From Theocolax elegans (taxonomy: Eukaryota > Arthropoda > Insecta > Hymenoptera > Cerocephalidae), in the NCBI GenBank assembly GCA_026168455.1, contig CM047431.1, positions 57,866,910-57,930,909 of the forward strand: 64,000 nucleotides of DNA, in the 5' to 3' direction. Numbering within the stretch: position 1 is the stretch's first letter; every line of letters starts with the position of its first letter. Position numbers and translations under genes: made by a program. This document shows, in pieces, positions 10,844 to 24,396 of this stretch. The notes below the pieces were generated by a model, which saw only the letters and a program-made list of their open reading frames with translations, had not been told where the DNA came from and searched no databases.

Positions 10844-13560
10844 GCATATACGCGAGTATATAGACGTACAAAGTTTCAAGTTGATAGGCTCGAATCTCGA
10901 GCGCGCGCCTGCGCAACAAACCTGTTGTACCTCAAATATTTAGTTTGGAGATAAAGTCTGCAAGTTAAACTTTTACAAGCTGCGTACAACTTTTACGAAA
11001 CCGTCCAATACCCACAAACGCAGAGACGTACGTATACACACGACACGCGTGTTTCTATATATTTATGTTCATTTCAGCTTGCGAGGATCTTTGTTATAAT
11101 AATTTAAGAGAGTGTATCGAACTTGTCACAGTACAATCATTTTAACATTTTATAATTCGTCACCGTGGTCATACATAAACGACCGCGCGCTCAAATATTT
11201 ATAAGCAAGTTTAATAATCTATACTCTTTCGATTTGTTACGTAAAGTCGGTGCGGTGCATCGAATTAGCAAACGATTAAAGTAAAAGCGCGTTGTAAATC
11301 TATACATATTCATCCACTCTTTTTTTTTCTCTTTGAATCTCATTTTTGAGACGATGGCGATAATTAACCGTCGCGATATTCATTGTACGTACGTTAACGT
11401 CGTGGGCGGCGCGTGTACAGAGTGTCCGCGCCAATCAACGGCAAGTGGACCTACAATATTTCTATATACATGTATATTTGTATAAACATAATGTATACGT
11501 ATATACATATATATATATAAATACATCGAAATAATAAATTTTCGCTTAGTTCTCGTGCATAAGTTACCTTCTTACCGAAAGTGAAAATAAATGAACGATG
11601 CACGTGAATGCGAGCAATATGCAACAGGTATATATAACACACGCATATACACACAGTGTGCCAGACTATGAGAATGTAAGCAGAATACTATTTTCACTTC
11701 CACTTAAAACGATCGCAACCTTTTGTTGTTTCCCCATTTTTTTTTTCTCCTTTTTTCGTTTTAGTGTGTTGTTTTGCGCGCGCGACTGTGCGCTCGATCC
11801 GCGAAAACAAATATTGCACGCGCGAACAATCCGTACAAATCAATGATCCTTTATCGCGTGAACTTGCCAATTTTCCTATTTTTTATTTTTTCATTTTTCA
11901 GGCGGCTGACTATTATTATCCAAGTCTTTTTATAAAAAAAACACACACAAATGGTATGTTTTTTCCGGTTAAAATGTCGCGCGTATCGTTCGGTAGTAAC
12001 TTCGGGACGCGTTAATCCGTGACCAATTAAAATCTAATTGCGGTTAAATTATTTTCTTTTATCAAACGGTTCGTTCGAGTAGTTTTTAAATTTCGGAAAA
12101 ATTCAAAAAATGCGCGCTTGTGCGCGAGGGATAATTAGGGCTATTGACGTATGGACGGAGAGGAGAAATAAAAATGGATGTAAAATGTTAGAATTTAGCG
12201 GTTGTACTTAGTATCAATCAAGTATATATAATATACATTGCGTATATATCGATACGACTATAAAACACGTTATTTACAGTGCAGCTATTCAAGATTATCG
12301 ATTACGGAGGTGAACACTAATGAATATTTATCAAGCGATTTCTGTAATTCGTTATTTTATCGCTACACGCGAAGAAGGAAGCGAGTGGAAATGTTTTTTC
12401 TTTCCGAGACTATAGAAGAAGTTAGAAGCGTTTAGCAGACAAAGAGGAGACGCGGTGAAACGAGATGTAATTTTACACGGCACTTAATTGGTATTTAAAT
12501 GTTAGGATACGACGAACGTTGACAATATATAATTATATATTGTAACCCCCCTGGTAGAAAATAACCCCGCACGTTTCATTGGTGAACGTGTTAATCGAAT
12601 AAAAAGTTATCTGTGTATTGATACATAATAATTTTTTAAATAATAATAAATATTTATTACAATATAAAGAATTAACTGGTCAAGATTTTTGCAAGGGTCA
12701 TATTTCTCGGATTTGGTGGATATTGAAAAGATGGTATTGGCCCTGTACTGGTATAAAGTGTTAAACTAACCGGTGGATATAATAAATAGTAAATTGTCAC
12801 TTGTTCGCACTGCGTATTGCTATTTTGGCTAAAATATATAGACTGGTGCAACCTCCAGTTACATATACAGGAAAAAGTGAAATGAAAACTAATCAAGTAG
12901 GATATATATCTAAAGCGGTCAAGTAATTAGTTATAAGACCTTAGTAAATTTTCGTGTAAAATTTACTAATACCTTCGAGCAAATATTACCAATTATTAGT
13001 TCGCTTAATCTTAAAGTTGTAATTTCGGAACAATTTTTTACGGTAAATTGCAATAAATCTATATAAAATTTATAAAATATAAATCAATTAGTTATATTTT
13101 GTGACAAGTATATACGCAAGGTATCATACTTTTATTATCTTTAAAAATTTGAGAGTACTATTCGATTTACCCGTGCTATACAATTTTGCATCAGCGGTAC
13201 AAATTATTGAAACAAAATAATTATAATTAATCTTTTAGTAAATAATAAGTAACATACACTTGCTTATATATTTTTAACAAAAAAATATACATATTGCACA
13301 ATGTAGAAAATATAATGAAATTTTTTGTAAAATCTAGAATATTTTGTCATTAAAATAAATAGTATACAGTTAGGTAATGCAATTATGAAAGCAGAAATTT
13401 GAGAATTCAGTTAGCTGTATATAAGGTACACCCTTTAATATAATTTAGTTATTCTAATTGATACAAGCTCGATGATACTTATACACATCATTTGATTTTA
13501 AAGGTGTAATACATCAATTCAGTCTCTGCAGCGGTTGATTGTTTGCACTTGCACTCAACA
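10844..13560. other. Non-coding stretch, no gene seen
   Basis: AT-rich sequence with short CpG-richer patches (10895-10915, 11400-11440, 11770-11830) and a TA/TATG microsatellite at about 11460-11520. No open frame has coding character and no convincing exon was found. Confidence 0.4.
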
Positions 13561-13602
13561 TTTAAAAATCTAGTTTAGTTCTTTAAAAACAAATAATTTC
13601 AG

Positions 13603-13683
13603 TACTCCGCGCCGGTCTCGATGGTAACATTGTCAAAAAACGTAAATATGGATTTTCGTCTGAATCCTTACGATGTTATCAAG
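13603..13683 (+). CDS. Possible isolated coding exon (27 codons), origin unknown
   Basis: An 81-nt open segment lies between a plausible acceptor (AATAATTTCAG at 13592-13602) and a good donor (ATCAAG^GTAAGA at 13683/13684). It reads YSAPVSMVTLSKNVNMDFRL followed by NPYDVIK. Codon content looks coding and is GC-richer at its start than its surroundings. It lies on the plus strand, opposite to the host gene, between copies of a 33-bp direct repeat (13562-13594 and about 14559-14591). It may be a captured gene fragment or an exon of a transposon gene. I do not recognise the peptide. Confidence 0.35.
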
Positions 13684-13837
13684 GTAAGAAAGTAAACTTA
13701 TTTTTCACACAAATTATTAAATTAATAAATAAATAGTGTCAGGCTATTGTATTTAACTAGTTTTAAAAAAGACACAGGTTAGAGCCCATATTAATTTAGT
13801 TTTTTTACTCATTTTAAAAAAAAAGTCATTATATCCA

Positions 13838-14420
13838 TTCCGGGCAAGATGTCCGGGCAAGACGGTCATATGGCAATTATTCATTCATGAAGATTTCTAT
13901 TGTTTAATTTGTTATGAGAAATATGTAGAGCCTCCCACTGAAGATTGGATTCAATGCAATCAGTGTAAAAGTGGACTCATGAAAATTGTTCACCATACAA
14001 AGGATATGGTAGTTATTTTTGCGAAGAATGCGACGATTAATGTACTATTTATAAAAAAAATTTTTCTTTTCTTTACTGTTAATGTTTCTATAAAAGTAAT
14101 TTATATATTAATCTATTTTTGTTAGTAAATGATGTTTAAAAATATAAATATGTTCAAAATTCCTTATTTAACCAATTTTTATTGATTTTTCCTGAGGGTG
14201 TCCGTTTGCCCGGGCATTTTTGAAGGCCTCGAAATTTCACAATTTTTTCAACAATTTTTTATTATATGCTTAAGTTTAAATATATCGATATACTTGCACG
14301 TACTTCTTTGTTCTGATTCCTACTTTACGAAAAAATTTTATTGATCGTATATTTTGTTGTTTAGTCCATTTTTTATTCGTTTTTCCTTAAGGGGTCCGTC
14401 TTGCCCGGGCTTCCCCTACT
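13838..14420. mobile_element. Degraded DNA transposon around the transposase remnant
   Basis: The left side carries TCCGGGCAAGACGGTCAT (13852-13869), with a second imperfect copy just before it at 13839-13850. The right side carries the inverted form GGGGTCCGTCTTGCCCGGGC (14391-14410), and another copy lies at 14195-14214 in the same orientation. These look like terminal inverted repeats, with the right end duplicated about 194 bp apart. Together with the transposase tail at 13886-14040 this marks a deleted pogo-like element. Confidence 0.55.
13886..14040 (+). pseudogene. C-terminal remnant of a pogo/Tigger-like DDE transposase, frameshifted
   Basis: The frame opening HEDFYCLICYEKYVEPPTED and continuing WIQCNQCKS matches the C-terminal zinc-binding tail typical of pogo/Tigger/jerky-type transposases (C-x2-C ... 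W-x2-C-x2-C, then W-x-H-x2-C, then Y-x-C-x2-C). After CKS the frame is broken by what looks like a one-base deletion. In the next frame the sequence resumes as THENCSPYKGYGSYFCEECD and ends at a stop at 14038-14040. The catalytic domain is absent, so this is a dead fragment. Family assignment rests on the spacing of the Cys/His residues. Confidence 0.7.
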
Positions 14421-14592
14421 TCAAAAAATACACTCACCGAAATTAAATGTATATTATTCAAATTCATAATCAATACCAAAGTCGCTTCGATAAATTTTAC
14501 TTGTTCTTTTTGTCGGTGTATACCGATTACTGTACGGAATACTTGTTGACCAATGAACTTTAAAAATCTAGTTTAGTTCTTTAAAAACAAAT
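14416..14592. repeat. Dispersed direct repeat, copy A
   Basis: From CTACTTCAAAAAATACACTC to about 14559 this sequence is nearly identical to 15138-15281. Its following 33 bp (TTTAAAAATCTAGTTTAGTT and on) match 13562-13594. The three partial copies show that one ancestral sequence was split by insertions: the pogo-like element between 13595 and 14415, and a second element between 14593 and 15137. Confidence 0.75.
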
Positions 14593-15137
14593 AAAATAAT
14601 GTTCATCATATTATGTTTCTAACAGCATAACGAGGATAAAAAAAATTTAAAAATTTAATTTTACCTCGTACAAGAAGAACAATTAGTTGTAAAAATAGTT
14701 ATATCAAAGCAATAAATATATTTAATATGTTACCTAACGATATGAAAATCTTAAGCACCAAAAATAAGAAATCAAAAATTAAAAAATGGATTAAAAATAA
14801 TATATATTAAAAAAAAGTTTTTATTTTCTGTTGTATTCGTCACAAATTACTTTTAGCTACAGTTGTATACTATTTGGTTACTTTGAATAATTGTTAAAGA
14901 TTTATTATATTAGATTAGTTTAATATTTAAGTTAGTTTTAAGTTTTCTTTTTGTAACCAGTCCCACCAACAGATAACTCCGTTTATCTCTGTGGGAGGTT
15001 TGCATGATGTATGTGTTTCTATTATGTAAATTCTTTTCTGGTTAAATAAATAAATAAAAATAAAAATAAATATATCTATGTCTATATCTGCCTTACATTC
15101 TAAACAATACTAATATACTTCAGTAAATATGTGATAT
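14593..15137 (+). mobile_element. Probable 3' end of a non-LTR retrotransposon inserted between repeat copies
   Basis: The stretch separates the two copies of a direct repeat. Its segment 14945-15060 reads like the 3' untranslated end of a LINE: a GC-richer block with CCCACCAACAG and GTGGGAGG, then a tail of TAAATAAATAAATAAAAA repeats at about 15041-15070. No reverse transcriptase is present. The element type is inferred only from this tail structure. Confidence 0.35.
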
Positions 15138-15281
15138 CTACTTCAAAAAATACACTCACCGAAATTAAATGTATATTATTCAAATTCATAATCAATACCA
15201 AAGTCGCTTCGATAAATTTTACTTGTTCTTTTTGTCGGTGTATACCGATTACTGTACGGAATACTTGTTGACCAATGAACT
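15138..15281. repeat. Dispersed direct repeat, copy B
   Basis: Matches 14416-14559 almost base for base, including TTGTTCTTTTTGTCGGTGTA and ending ACCAATGAACT. Its downstream sequence (TATAAAAATCAAG) diverges from that of copy A. Confidence 0.75.
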
Positions 15282-17798
15282 ATAAAAATCAAGTTTTGAC
15301 TAAATAACGTGCACACGCAAATAATTAATCGTTTAAATTACGAATCGCGTTTCAACGTAAATGTTATGTAGATATTCCTTGCACGGACTATACTTAAGTA
15401 TCAAAAATAATCTCAAAAATAGTTTTTTGTACGTGAAAAGAATTACTATCTTATTGTTTTCTTTTAAACAAATATCGGATAAAAGAAATGTGAAAAAATA
15501 TTTGTCCCTATCAAAAGGTTGACAATCCTACTGATGATCCAACACCTGCAGTATAGCTACGTCTGCTGCAACGTGTATTGGTAACACAGAAAAACCGAAT
15601 AGTCCATACTGGTGTTGCTGTCGCACGCTAGCGTGAGTTGCCAATACGGTATTGCGCAAACGCTCATTTTTTATGGTAACGTTAATTTTATACCTTTTTT
15701 TTCAACGTGCAAAAATTATTATCGAAAAATGATTTTCAATTTTGTGTAAACTCTTCTAAATTAATGTAACTCAATTGACTTATTCACAAACTGCAATGTG
15801 ATTCTAGCCGATTAGAATTAGAATTTTGAGATTCGCGTAAATTATGCCATCCTAAATTGTAAATGTACGAAATATACGTGATTTTCAAAAAAAAGTTCAT
15901 CGAGGTAAAATCCAAAATAAAGAAAGGTTGCATATTCGAGTCCTTCGATGTATATCGCGTACAAAACCCGATGGCTCTCTTAACTTTCGGTCGGTCCTCT
16001 CGCGTCGTTCTCTGAATGTAGGGTTGATCAAACTCCCGATAACGACTTTCACCCCTTCCACTCATAATTTTGAGTTACGAGCACCAATCCAGGAATATTC
16101 GCGATATATACGACGTCACCAACTCGACGGAGATATATTCGGCTAAGCCGATCTTTCGTCCGCGTCTCTTACTTTTTCGCAAAACAATCCGATCGGTTTT
16201 GCATTCTTATTGCATTACAATAATCATTGATCCAAACGAGCAGAGCGTACAACTGTAATCGCAAAATACATTTCAAACGATAATACACATCGGACGGTTA
16301 TAGAAATACCGTCATCGTCGATTAATCGGAAAGGTTTAATCGGTCAGCGTATCTTTGACACGGTTGATTACAAAATCCATCCCGCGATGAACAAACAAAC
16401 GAACGAATAAAAAAACACTGGGAAAATAAAGAGAGCAGCGTTTACATCATCGGTGTGCGTCCGTCAAAAAGTATAACTTGTGCATCATTTTATCCGTTTA
16501 ATAACTGACCGAAAGTACAAAAAGAAAAAAGCGCGAGTGCGAGAGAGGGAGAGAGAGGGAGAGAGAGAGGAGTCAAAGTGGTTCATCCAGCTCGAAAATT
16601 GCCGATTGATCGGGTCAGAATAAATATTGGATACTCGTTCGTCAAGCATCGATAAACGAGAGATAAGTACACTCCCGATCTATTCGTATAACTCAATACC
16701 ACAACAGTCGTTGAACGAATGTAACACATTTTCGGTATGTCAAAGAGGGAACGTGTCGCGCTTACGTTTGACGCTATTTAACACCTATAACGTACATGAA
16801 ATTACGCGGTTAATTTAATGTCCAAAGATAAACGCATGGCTGCTGTTTTCTTCCCTTTCTTTCTTTTTTCGTCGAGAGTGTGCAGCAAAATCAAAGGAGG
16901 AAAAGCCTTTTCGGAGGTGAGGCAAACGGTTCGATCGAAATATCCGAAGGGGAAAGGACTGGGCTCGCGAAACCTTGGATCTCCGGGAGAGGAAAAAGGT
17001 CCGTTGGCTCGACTCGCGAACCTGCAGGGCAATTACGAGGTGAATTTCACCTCGGTTGCATCGTTCACGCGCGCTCGCGCGGTAACTTTTCTCGCTGCTG
17101 CGGCGGCGACGGCGGCGGCGCCAATTAGAGCCTCCCCGTCTCTCTTTCTTTCTCGGATGGTCTCTCGGGTTCTCGCAAAGGTGCGACCTTGTTTCGTATA
17201 TACACGAAGGGGCTGGCATTCGCGCGTGCGCGCTCTCCTTTCTCTTTGGCTGCTAGCCGGCGCTGGCGGCTACTTTCGCCACAGAGTCCCGAGGCTTAGG
17301 AGGACGACGTCGGTGTGTATAACCGGATTCGAGAGGTACACACCACGCGATGGATGGATGGATGGGTGGATGGGTTGGTAACCTTACGTCGATCGATCCT
17401 CGTTATGCATACATAGATAAACTCTATAACCCCGACACACGGCGATAAGTCGTATGGAATACACGTTGAGTGTCGAGGTAGTTACCTCTTGCTCTCCTTT
17501 TCTGGATTACTCATCGGCCGCGCGATCGATAATCGAGTCCTCGGCTCCTCTATCGCTTAGACCGAAACAACCTTCTGGCTTTCCCTTTCGAGACGAACTC
17601 GCGAGCTCCTTCGCATTTATACACGTGCGCGCCTGTCCGGTTACAACAACCATTACAAGTGAATCTCGATTCAATCGTCAATTTTGCAAAGCTACCTTTG
17701 GTCTCCTTCGGTTCGTGAAGCTACCACTCGTAGACTCCAAGTAAAATACATTTTATAATAATATCAAGTTTTCGTGAAGCGAGTGCAGGAGAAGACTA
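15282..17798. other. Non-coding stretch with a CpG-richer patch
   Basis: AT-rich up to about 16400, then a (GA)n-rich block at 16540-16570 and a clearly GC/CpG-richer patch at about 16900-17650. The patch contains a 187-codon plus-strand open frame and overlapping minus-strand frames. These have no domain, signal or sensible composition, and I treat them as chance frames. The GC-rich patch could be a regulatory or promoter region; no TATA box plus exon structure can be argued. Confidence 0.35.
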
Positions 17799-18013
17799 CA
17801 CGGAGAAAAATTTCTGATAATTTTTACCCTGTAAGGTTAGTAAACATGGGACGAACTGCCTTTTCTGGAAAAAATTACCCTGCTGCATAGTAAAATTTAT
17901 CCTAAGTTCTTGTAATTTTTAACCGAAAACCGGGTAAATTTTTCCAGAAAAGACAGTTTGTCCCATTTTTACTATTCTTACAGGGTAAAAATTATCAGAA
18001 ATTTTTTTCCGTG
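17799..18013. mobile_element. MITE with CACGGAGA termini, second type
   Basis: A 215-bp foldback beginning CACGGAGAAAAATTTCTGAT and ending in its approximate inverse TTTTTTTCCGTG, flanked on both sides by TA. Arms of about 90 bp pair nearly completely, including the inner block TTTTACCCTGTAAG and its inverse CTTACAGGGTAAAA. The termini match the MITE at 5321-5585, but the body is unrelated. Confidence 0.82.
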
Positions 18014-21000
18014 TAAGTTAACTATAGGTGTAAAAAACTACACAAACGATTGTTTATTAACTACTTGTCATCCAATTGACAGAAACTAAATTTTTCAAAC
18101 GTTAAAAAATATTTGGTATCTATTATAAGTTTGCAGGTTTTAAGAAACCAAAAGTTTTACATAGTCTTCAACCTAGCCTTCGTCATCGAAATTTATCTTG
18201 TTATAATCTTGATGGGTACATTTTATTCACTTATGGTACTTATGGTACGAATATAGCAACTTTACATACGATTTTTAGCTATCAAATAAATATGCGTGGA
18301 AAATCGGTACAAGTTACAAGGTATAAAATAGTTATTCCTAACCTCAAAACATCAATGAATGGTTTAATTTCTATGAGATATAGTGTTAACAAATAAGCAA
18401 ACGAATATATTCGTCAAGTATATACGTCATCTCGGTACGTCCAAATGCTCGCGGAGCGGTACGTTCCGTTACAGTCGACTGGTGAACGATAATAGTAGAG
18501 AATATACGCGAGACAACGAGATCATCGTAACACACAACGAGGATACAAAATCTTTCTGGAAAATCGGTCGTCATTGGCGGGTCTTTGTTACGTAACGCAA
18601 GAGGGGGAGGAAGACGAACAAGACGAACAAGACGAAGAACGGAAGCTGTCCGCTTAGAAAAAGTAAATTCGAGTGGAACGAGTCAGAGATTGCGCAACCT
18701 CATCGCGACGAGACGCCATTGAGATGTCAGCGAAGGAATCGGATCACTCTGCACTTCGCCCGTACCCATGCCAATTTCAAACTGTTCTGTAACCTCGACC
18801 ACGGACATTTCTTTCCCCTCTCTCTGCACCTATAAGAATTATTATAATGCAATTGCGGACTGTAACATAATCGGAATTATTTCATTTCCTCGATTGACGC
18901 GCGAATACGACATGCGAGAAGCACAGAGTTAATCGATACACGCGTTTCCATCTGCAGTCGATTCGTATACACTATAGCCCGTCTCTTCCTTTACACTGAA
19001 TGTGTATGTAGGTATAGAAGAGAGAAAGAGAGAGAGAGAGAGAATCGTCGAGAGACAAAAAAAAATTTGCGGGCGGGGTACTCGGAAGAGCGGCGATTAC
19101 ATCGTGAAAGGGAAGCTTCCTCCGGTTCCCTCTTTTTCAACTCGTTTTCCGCCCCCTTTCTCTCTCTTTCTTCTTCTGCTCCGAATTTAACGCTAACTCG
19201 AAAATACTCGGAATAATTTTCGGGTCACAAGGGTTACGTGGGGATCTACGGCCAGTATACAGAGTGTACCAAAAATTACGAACCTAATCAAAATTATAAA
19301 TATTTCTATTTCCCACATGAACAGTTGACCAAGTATAGATAATAAATATTAATAAGTCTACAGTTATAAACACGGTTCCTTTTAAAATATAATAATAATT
19401 ATACAATAATCGTCAAACGTGCAGTCTCTCCATTACTCAATAACAGTCATTTTTATTTTTTAACTTATTTTTTCTCTCCGTAAACGTGTGTACATTTATA
19501 AGTATATAATATTGAAAATGTAAGTATTCATAGCAATTTGGAATGGTAAAATACGGTGGGAAATCCTGTTTGAGTAGAAATGTTGAGAAGGAACGAGGAG
19601 AAGGGAGGGTGGGTAGATCGGCAATCGGCAAGGAAAAGCGAAGAAGAAGGGATCGGATCGGGACACCCAGTAGGTGGTAATCCAGACGAAACGCGAACGG
19701 TTGTAGGGTTTTTAGACCGCTGCGGGCCGTCCTGACCCGGCGTACCCGTACGTATACCACGGTCGTGTACTCCCTGTAGGCATACACGTATACGTGTACC
19801 GGTGTTGGGTAGCGTGTACGAGATGGCTGGTATACGTATACACGACTACTCGGTGGAAACGACTAGGGCCGGTGCTGGCGGACGGGCGGATGCGATGTCG
19901 AGGGGACGGTCGGCCCGACCGTCGGGGGGAGGCGCACAAGGAACTCGAGGGGGCGGCGGTGCCGGCGGGTGATGTTGCTGGTGCTGCTGGTGGAGAACCG
20001 ACGCGGCGATGGATTCGAACCTACGCCAACCCAGTATACGTCACGTTGCCCTTCTTTTCCAAGCCTCTTCTTTCCCGAACTACGTTTTCCCCTGTTTCTC
20101 TTTCGTCCTACTCATACCATTTTCATCTATCGTTCAACAAATAGTCCCAATATATTTTAATGTGTCGATCAGGACTGAACAAAAAGAAATCCGCTTGCTT
20201 CTACATAATTCTTTTATAACTTAGAAGAACACGTGTTTGAATTTTTCTATTCATCTGCTCAAGTTCAAATTCCTAATTATTTGTATAAGAGGACTTCGCT
20301 CAGTTACAGATCAAGAATCATTTAGTATCAAGCAGATTTTCTTTCTGGAACATATTTGACAAGGTGTTCTACTTAAGGTAAAATGAACTTGTAACATTAT
20401 TATTACTTTGTTTTTTATCGTATTCGTTCAACATGGTGAGGAGTGCTGAATGGTTATCATCCTAGCAAAAATTTGAATCTAAGAAAAGCTTTTTTACCCA
20501 TTTTAGTAGTACTCAATAGAATGACCACAACACAAAAATTCCTATATATTCGGATGATTTTTTAACGTTTTCGTCTGATTTACAACTAATTTTTGTTAAA
20601 TTTCCGGTATTCCCAAAGATAAACATTATATTTTTCACTTATTCATTTATAATACACATTTAATAACACATAACTAGATTCAATCTTAATCTATTTTTAC
20701 AACCTCAAAAATGGGAGAAAAAGCGTTTCATCTATATAAGACAAAATAGGGCACAATTTCGCCTAGTTTTTGCCCATTCTATTCAAACAATCTGTTTAAT
20801 ACTTATATAATGGAATACAATTTCTAACAAGGGAACATGTCAAATTAAAAATAAAAGATATTTCCAAAAACCCCGTTACATTTCACTAAATTTTTGTCAC
20901 GAATACTAATTTATTAAACTCACATACGACTTAAAATTATATTAAACCTCCAAAAAAAAGAGGTAAATTTTTTATTTTTTATAAACAAAGGAAGGGATTT

Positions 21001-24000
21001 GTTGAACATAATAAAAATAATATAATAATAAACAAAAAGTCAAAAGAAGGTTACAGTATTTGCAGCAACCAGTGTACAAAAATTTGATATCCCGTTTATA
21101 CTCATGTGTACAACTCAAAATGATCGACTAAGAATAATTCATTCGATTTCTGTTAAAAATGATTTCTGAGTTTTAAACTATACTTGTGAATTTCGATCAA
21201 TTTTTTTCATTTCGGACTGAAGGATATAAAAATACTTTTAATTTCAGTTTAACACCCCTTAATATTCATCGATCTACCTACACATATAAAGCTTGCAAAA
21301 TGTCGATCGTTTCTCCTCGTCCCCCCCCCCCTCTCCGACGAAAAAAATTTTAAGCTCATTCAGTGTAGTTAAGTCTGATGCTGCAATGTAAAGTCGCACT
21401 CAACACTGATACTTCCTTTATTTAAAAACGAAAAAAAGAGTTCACGTATTTCAAGTACAACAACATCTTGAATTCTTGAACTCTCAAGTTTAAAGGAATA
21501 AAACCACTTAAATTAACTTTTCCTTCGGATCGCTAAAGACTTCAAGTGCAGGAAAATAAAGTTTGCGATATGTTTATGAAAAGTAAAACTTGGAAGGCTG
21601 TGAAGATACTTAAAGTAGATAGCGTATAATACAATGAAGTAGACGCATTTGTTGTTGAAATTAAGTTCCGAATAGTGTTTTTTCTTGTATGCTCAACGAG
21701 AAATATATAACGATCGACAGGTATAACCAGAGCATTCGCGTGTCGATCGATTGGGAAATCCTGCTTTTGAAAATCCACAATTCTAGGTAGATTTTTCGGG
21801 GCCATATGTATATATATGTGTGTGTGTGCGTCTCTGTGTGTGCGTGTGTGTGTGTAGGAAGGAGATTGCGTGGAGATGTCGATGGGAGAGAATCGGGACC
21901 GAGGGTCACGCGAGAGGAGATCGATCTCGGGTTCGGAGCCCGATCCCCTATTGCGAACGGTTGAAAATCAACGGTGGAAGGAATAAATTTCGCGTGTGGT
22001 TTCCAGCTCTCCGTAAGCCTGTCCGTACCGCCAGAAAGAGAGATCGAGTGTGAGTAAGCGAGAGGAGAAAGCTTGGTCTAGTGCTGCTCGTATCGGTGTG
22101 GGTATATATATATACCCACATATTCTCATGTGTATACGCGCGTATATAGTTGTACACACACACACACACACACACAAAGACGGACGTACACTTGGGTACG
22201 TGTGTGGGGGAGTACGTGGGTATGCGCGCGCGAGGCTCACCACTAACGTAGCTCTGTATGCCTCGTTGCCAGGGGAAACCTCCAGAAAACTCCGGACGCG
22301 CGCTCACACTCACACACACACGCACACACAGAGACGCGCGCACGCACGCACACGTACACACGGCACGAACGCGAACGCCAGTCAGCCAGCGATATCGCAC
22401 GAAGATCCACACGCGCGTTCACGTGCACACACACGCACACACACGCGCGCACGCTCGCACATGCACACAAATGAGCACATCAGAGGATCAGGGGGACTTC
22501 ACACTAGTCAACCTTCTTCTCTCTCGAGCTTATATATATATATATATAATACGTAACTTTATCAACTTGAGAGTACAACAATGATTAAAAAGACCGGCAA
22601 ACCTTTGATGATACACGCTCGGCTTCTGGGAAGAAAAGACGAACTCATAATTCCGGGGAATAATATGAAAAATTTGTTAGGTGCCTGTACGCGCAGCTTA
22701 TTTGGAAACTATTGGAACTCGTAATATATCGGGTGTCAGTCGTTCGACGTAACCAACGACTCAAACTCTATTTTCACATTCGATTGTACTTTTCGTCGAT
22801 AGGTTTTTGGTTCAACCTCAATTTTCGCGCAACTATATATATATATATATATATATCCATCGGTTGCGCAAGTCATGGCCGACAATTTTTTTGGTCTGTT
22901 CCCTGTCGTTAACTGCAGATACGACGGATCAACATTTTCTAACAAGAATTATCAGATGTTCGATGAAAGTTATTATCGTGAACTGTGAAGGGAGGGTTCG
23001 AATGTATCAGCTGTTCGGCGATTATTAACCTCAAACAATGACAAATTTTCTAAAGTATAGTACGTAAACGTGATCGATCCGGTATAAAGAGAAAAAACAA
23101 AAGAGAGAAAAAGTTTCCGATCCATCAGAGTCGACAATGACATTGGTGAAACTATATATAAATCCCGGTAGTTGGAGACTTCTCCAAGTATATGAGTAAT
23201 ATACAGTAATTTGTTGCAACTCCGGATATATAGTTCGTAGGAGTGTTTGAGGGTCGACGACGAGACGTCTATTCGTCTATCCATCTATCCGTCTATCCGA
23301 TTCCCTGTGAAACGTAACATCGAAATAATGACAACGAACAAAACTAATCTTAGGTTGAGGTACACGAAGCCAGCATATAGAATATCCCGTACCGATAATT
23401 TCCATCTTACACAACGATATATCAAAAGGCTAAGCGCGCGTACAGGTACATACATATATATCGTGCATGCACGCGCGTGTCGCGTAACCGTTCCGGCTGC
23501 TTGAAAATTAAAGCTAATATCGATATACCCGTCTTCCAACCTATATTCGTGTCAGCACCCTACTATTCAAATGGATTATTCGATATATGGTAATCAGATT
23601 TATTAAATCAAAACCTTTTTTCCTTTTCTCGCGCGCGATCAAGAATTTTTTTAGTTACGACACACACGTTCCACACGTTCAAAAATACACATCAACTGTT
23701 TCGCCCATTTTTTATGCGTACGTGTATACTCCATATAGATATATATCATCGCAATTAATTAAAATAAACAAATTTCACACCGTTTGGACGTGAGGGTAAA
23801 AAATTGGCAAAACGTTTGCAATGCTGGTAGGCGCAAACTATACTGCAGTCATGTAAGCAATGTTCTACGAGGGATCTGTACGGGATGTGTGTCGTTTATC
23901 GATATTGATAAAAACTCAAGTCGAAGACGATTATATTTTTTGAGTCGAATGTCATTTGCAAAAAAATGGGGGTCGCTTTACGTGCTAGCTCGTACGTTGT

Positions 24001-24364
24001 GAAAGCCGCTGAAGGGGAAGAGAGAGAGAGGAGGTCCGGGCGTACTTGCACACAGACGAAATCTCTCTGGTTCGCTCTCTCCTTGGTCTCTCTTTGTCCC
24101 TCTTTTGCTTCTGCACCTCTTCCTCCTCTTCCTCCTCTTCCTCCTCTTCCTCCTCTCCTCCTCTCCTCCTCTCCACCTCCTCATCCACCTCCTCCTCCTC
24201 TTCCTGACTGCCATGGGCATGTCGGGTATAAATGCGAACGAGCGAGTAGTACGAGTCGGTGTTGGTGTGCGTGGGCACACACTCGCACACTCGCGCACTC
24301 GCACTCACGTACACACGCGATGGCCGGCGGCAGTGGCAACGGTGCGGGCGAGCTAACGCACGTA

Positions 24365-24396
<32 letters not shown>

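Noticed and set aside
16818..17381. 187-codon plus-strand open frame
   Set aside because: Crosses a GC-rich patch with overlapping open frames on the other strand; no recognisable motif, ends in a GATG microsatellite (WMDGWMGW).
19985..20035. tRNA-like B box (GGTTCGAATCC on the minus strand near 20010-20020)
   Set aside because: No A box and no acceptor stem can be formed at the right spacing.
22150..22480. Possible CRISPR-like or structured repeat in the (CA)n region
   Set aside because: Simple CA/CG dinucleotide and tetranucleotide runs without unit-spacer structure, in eukaryotic DNA.
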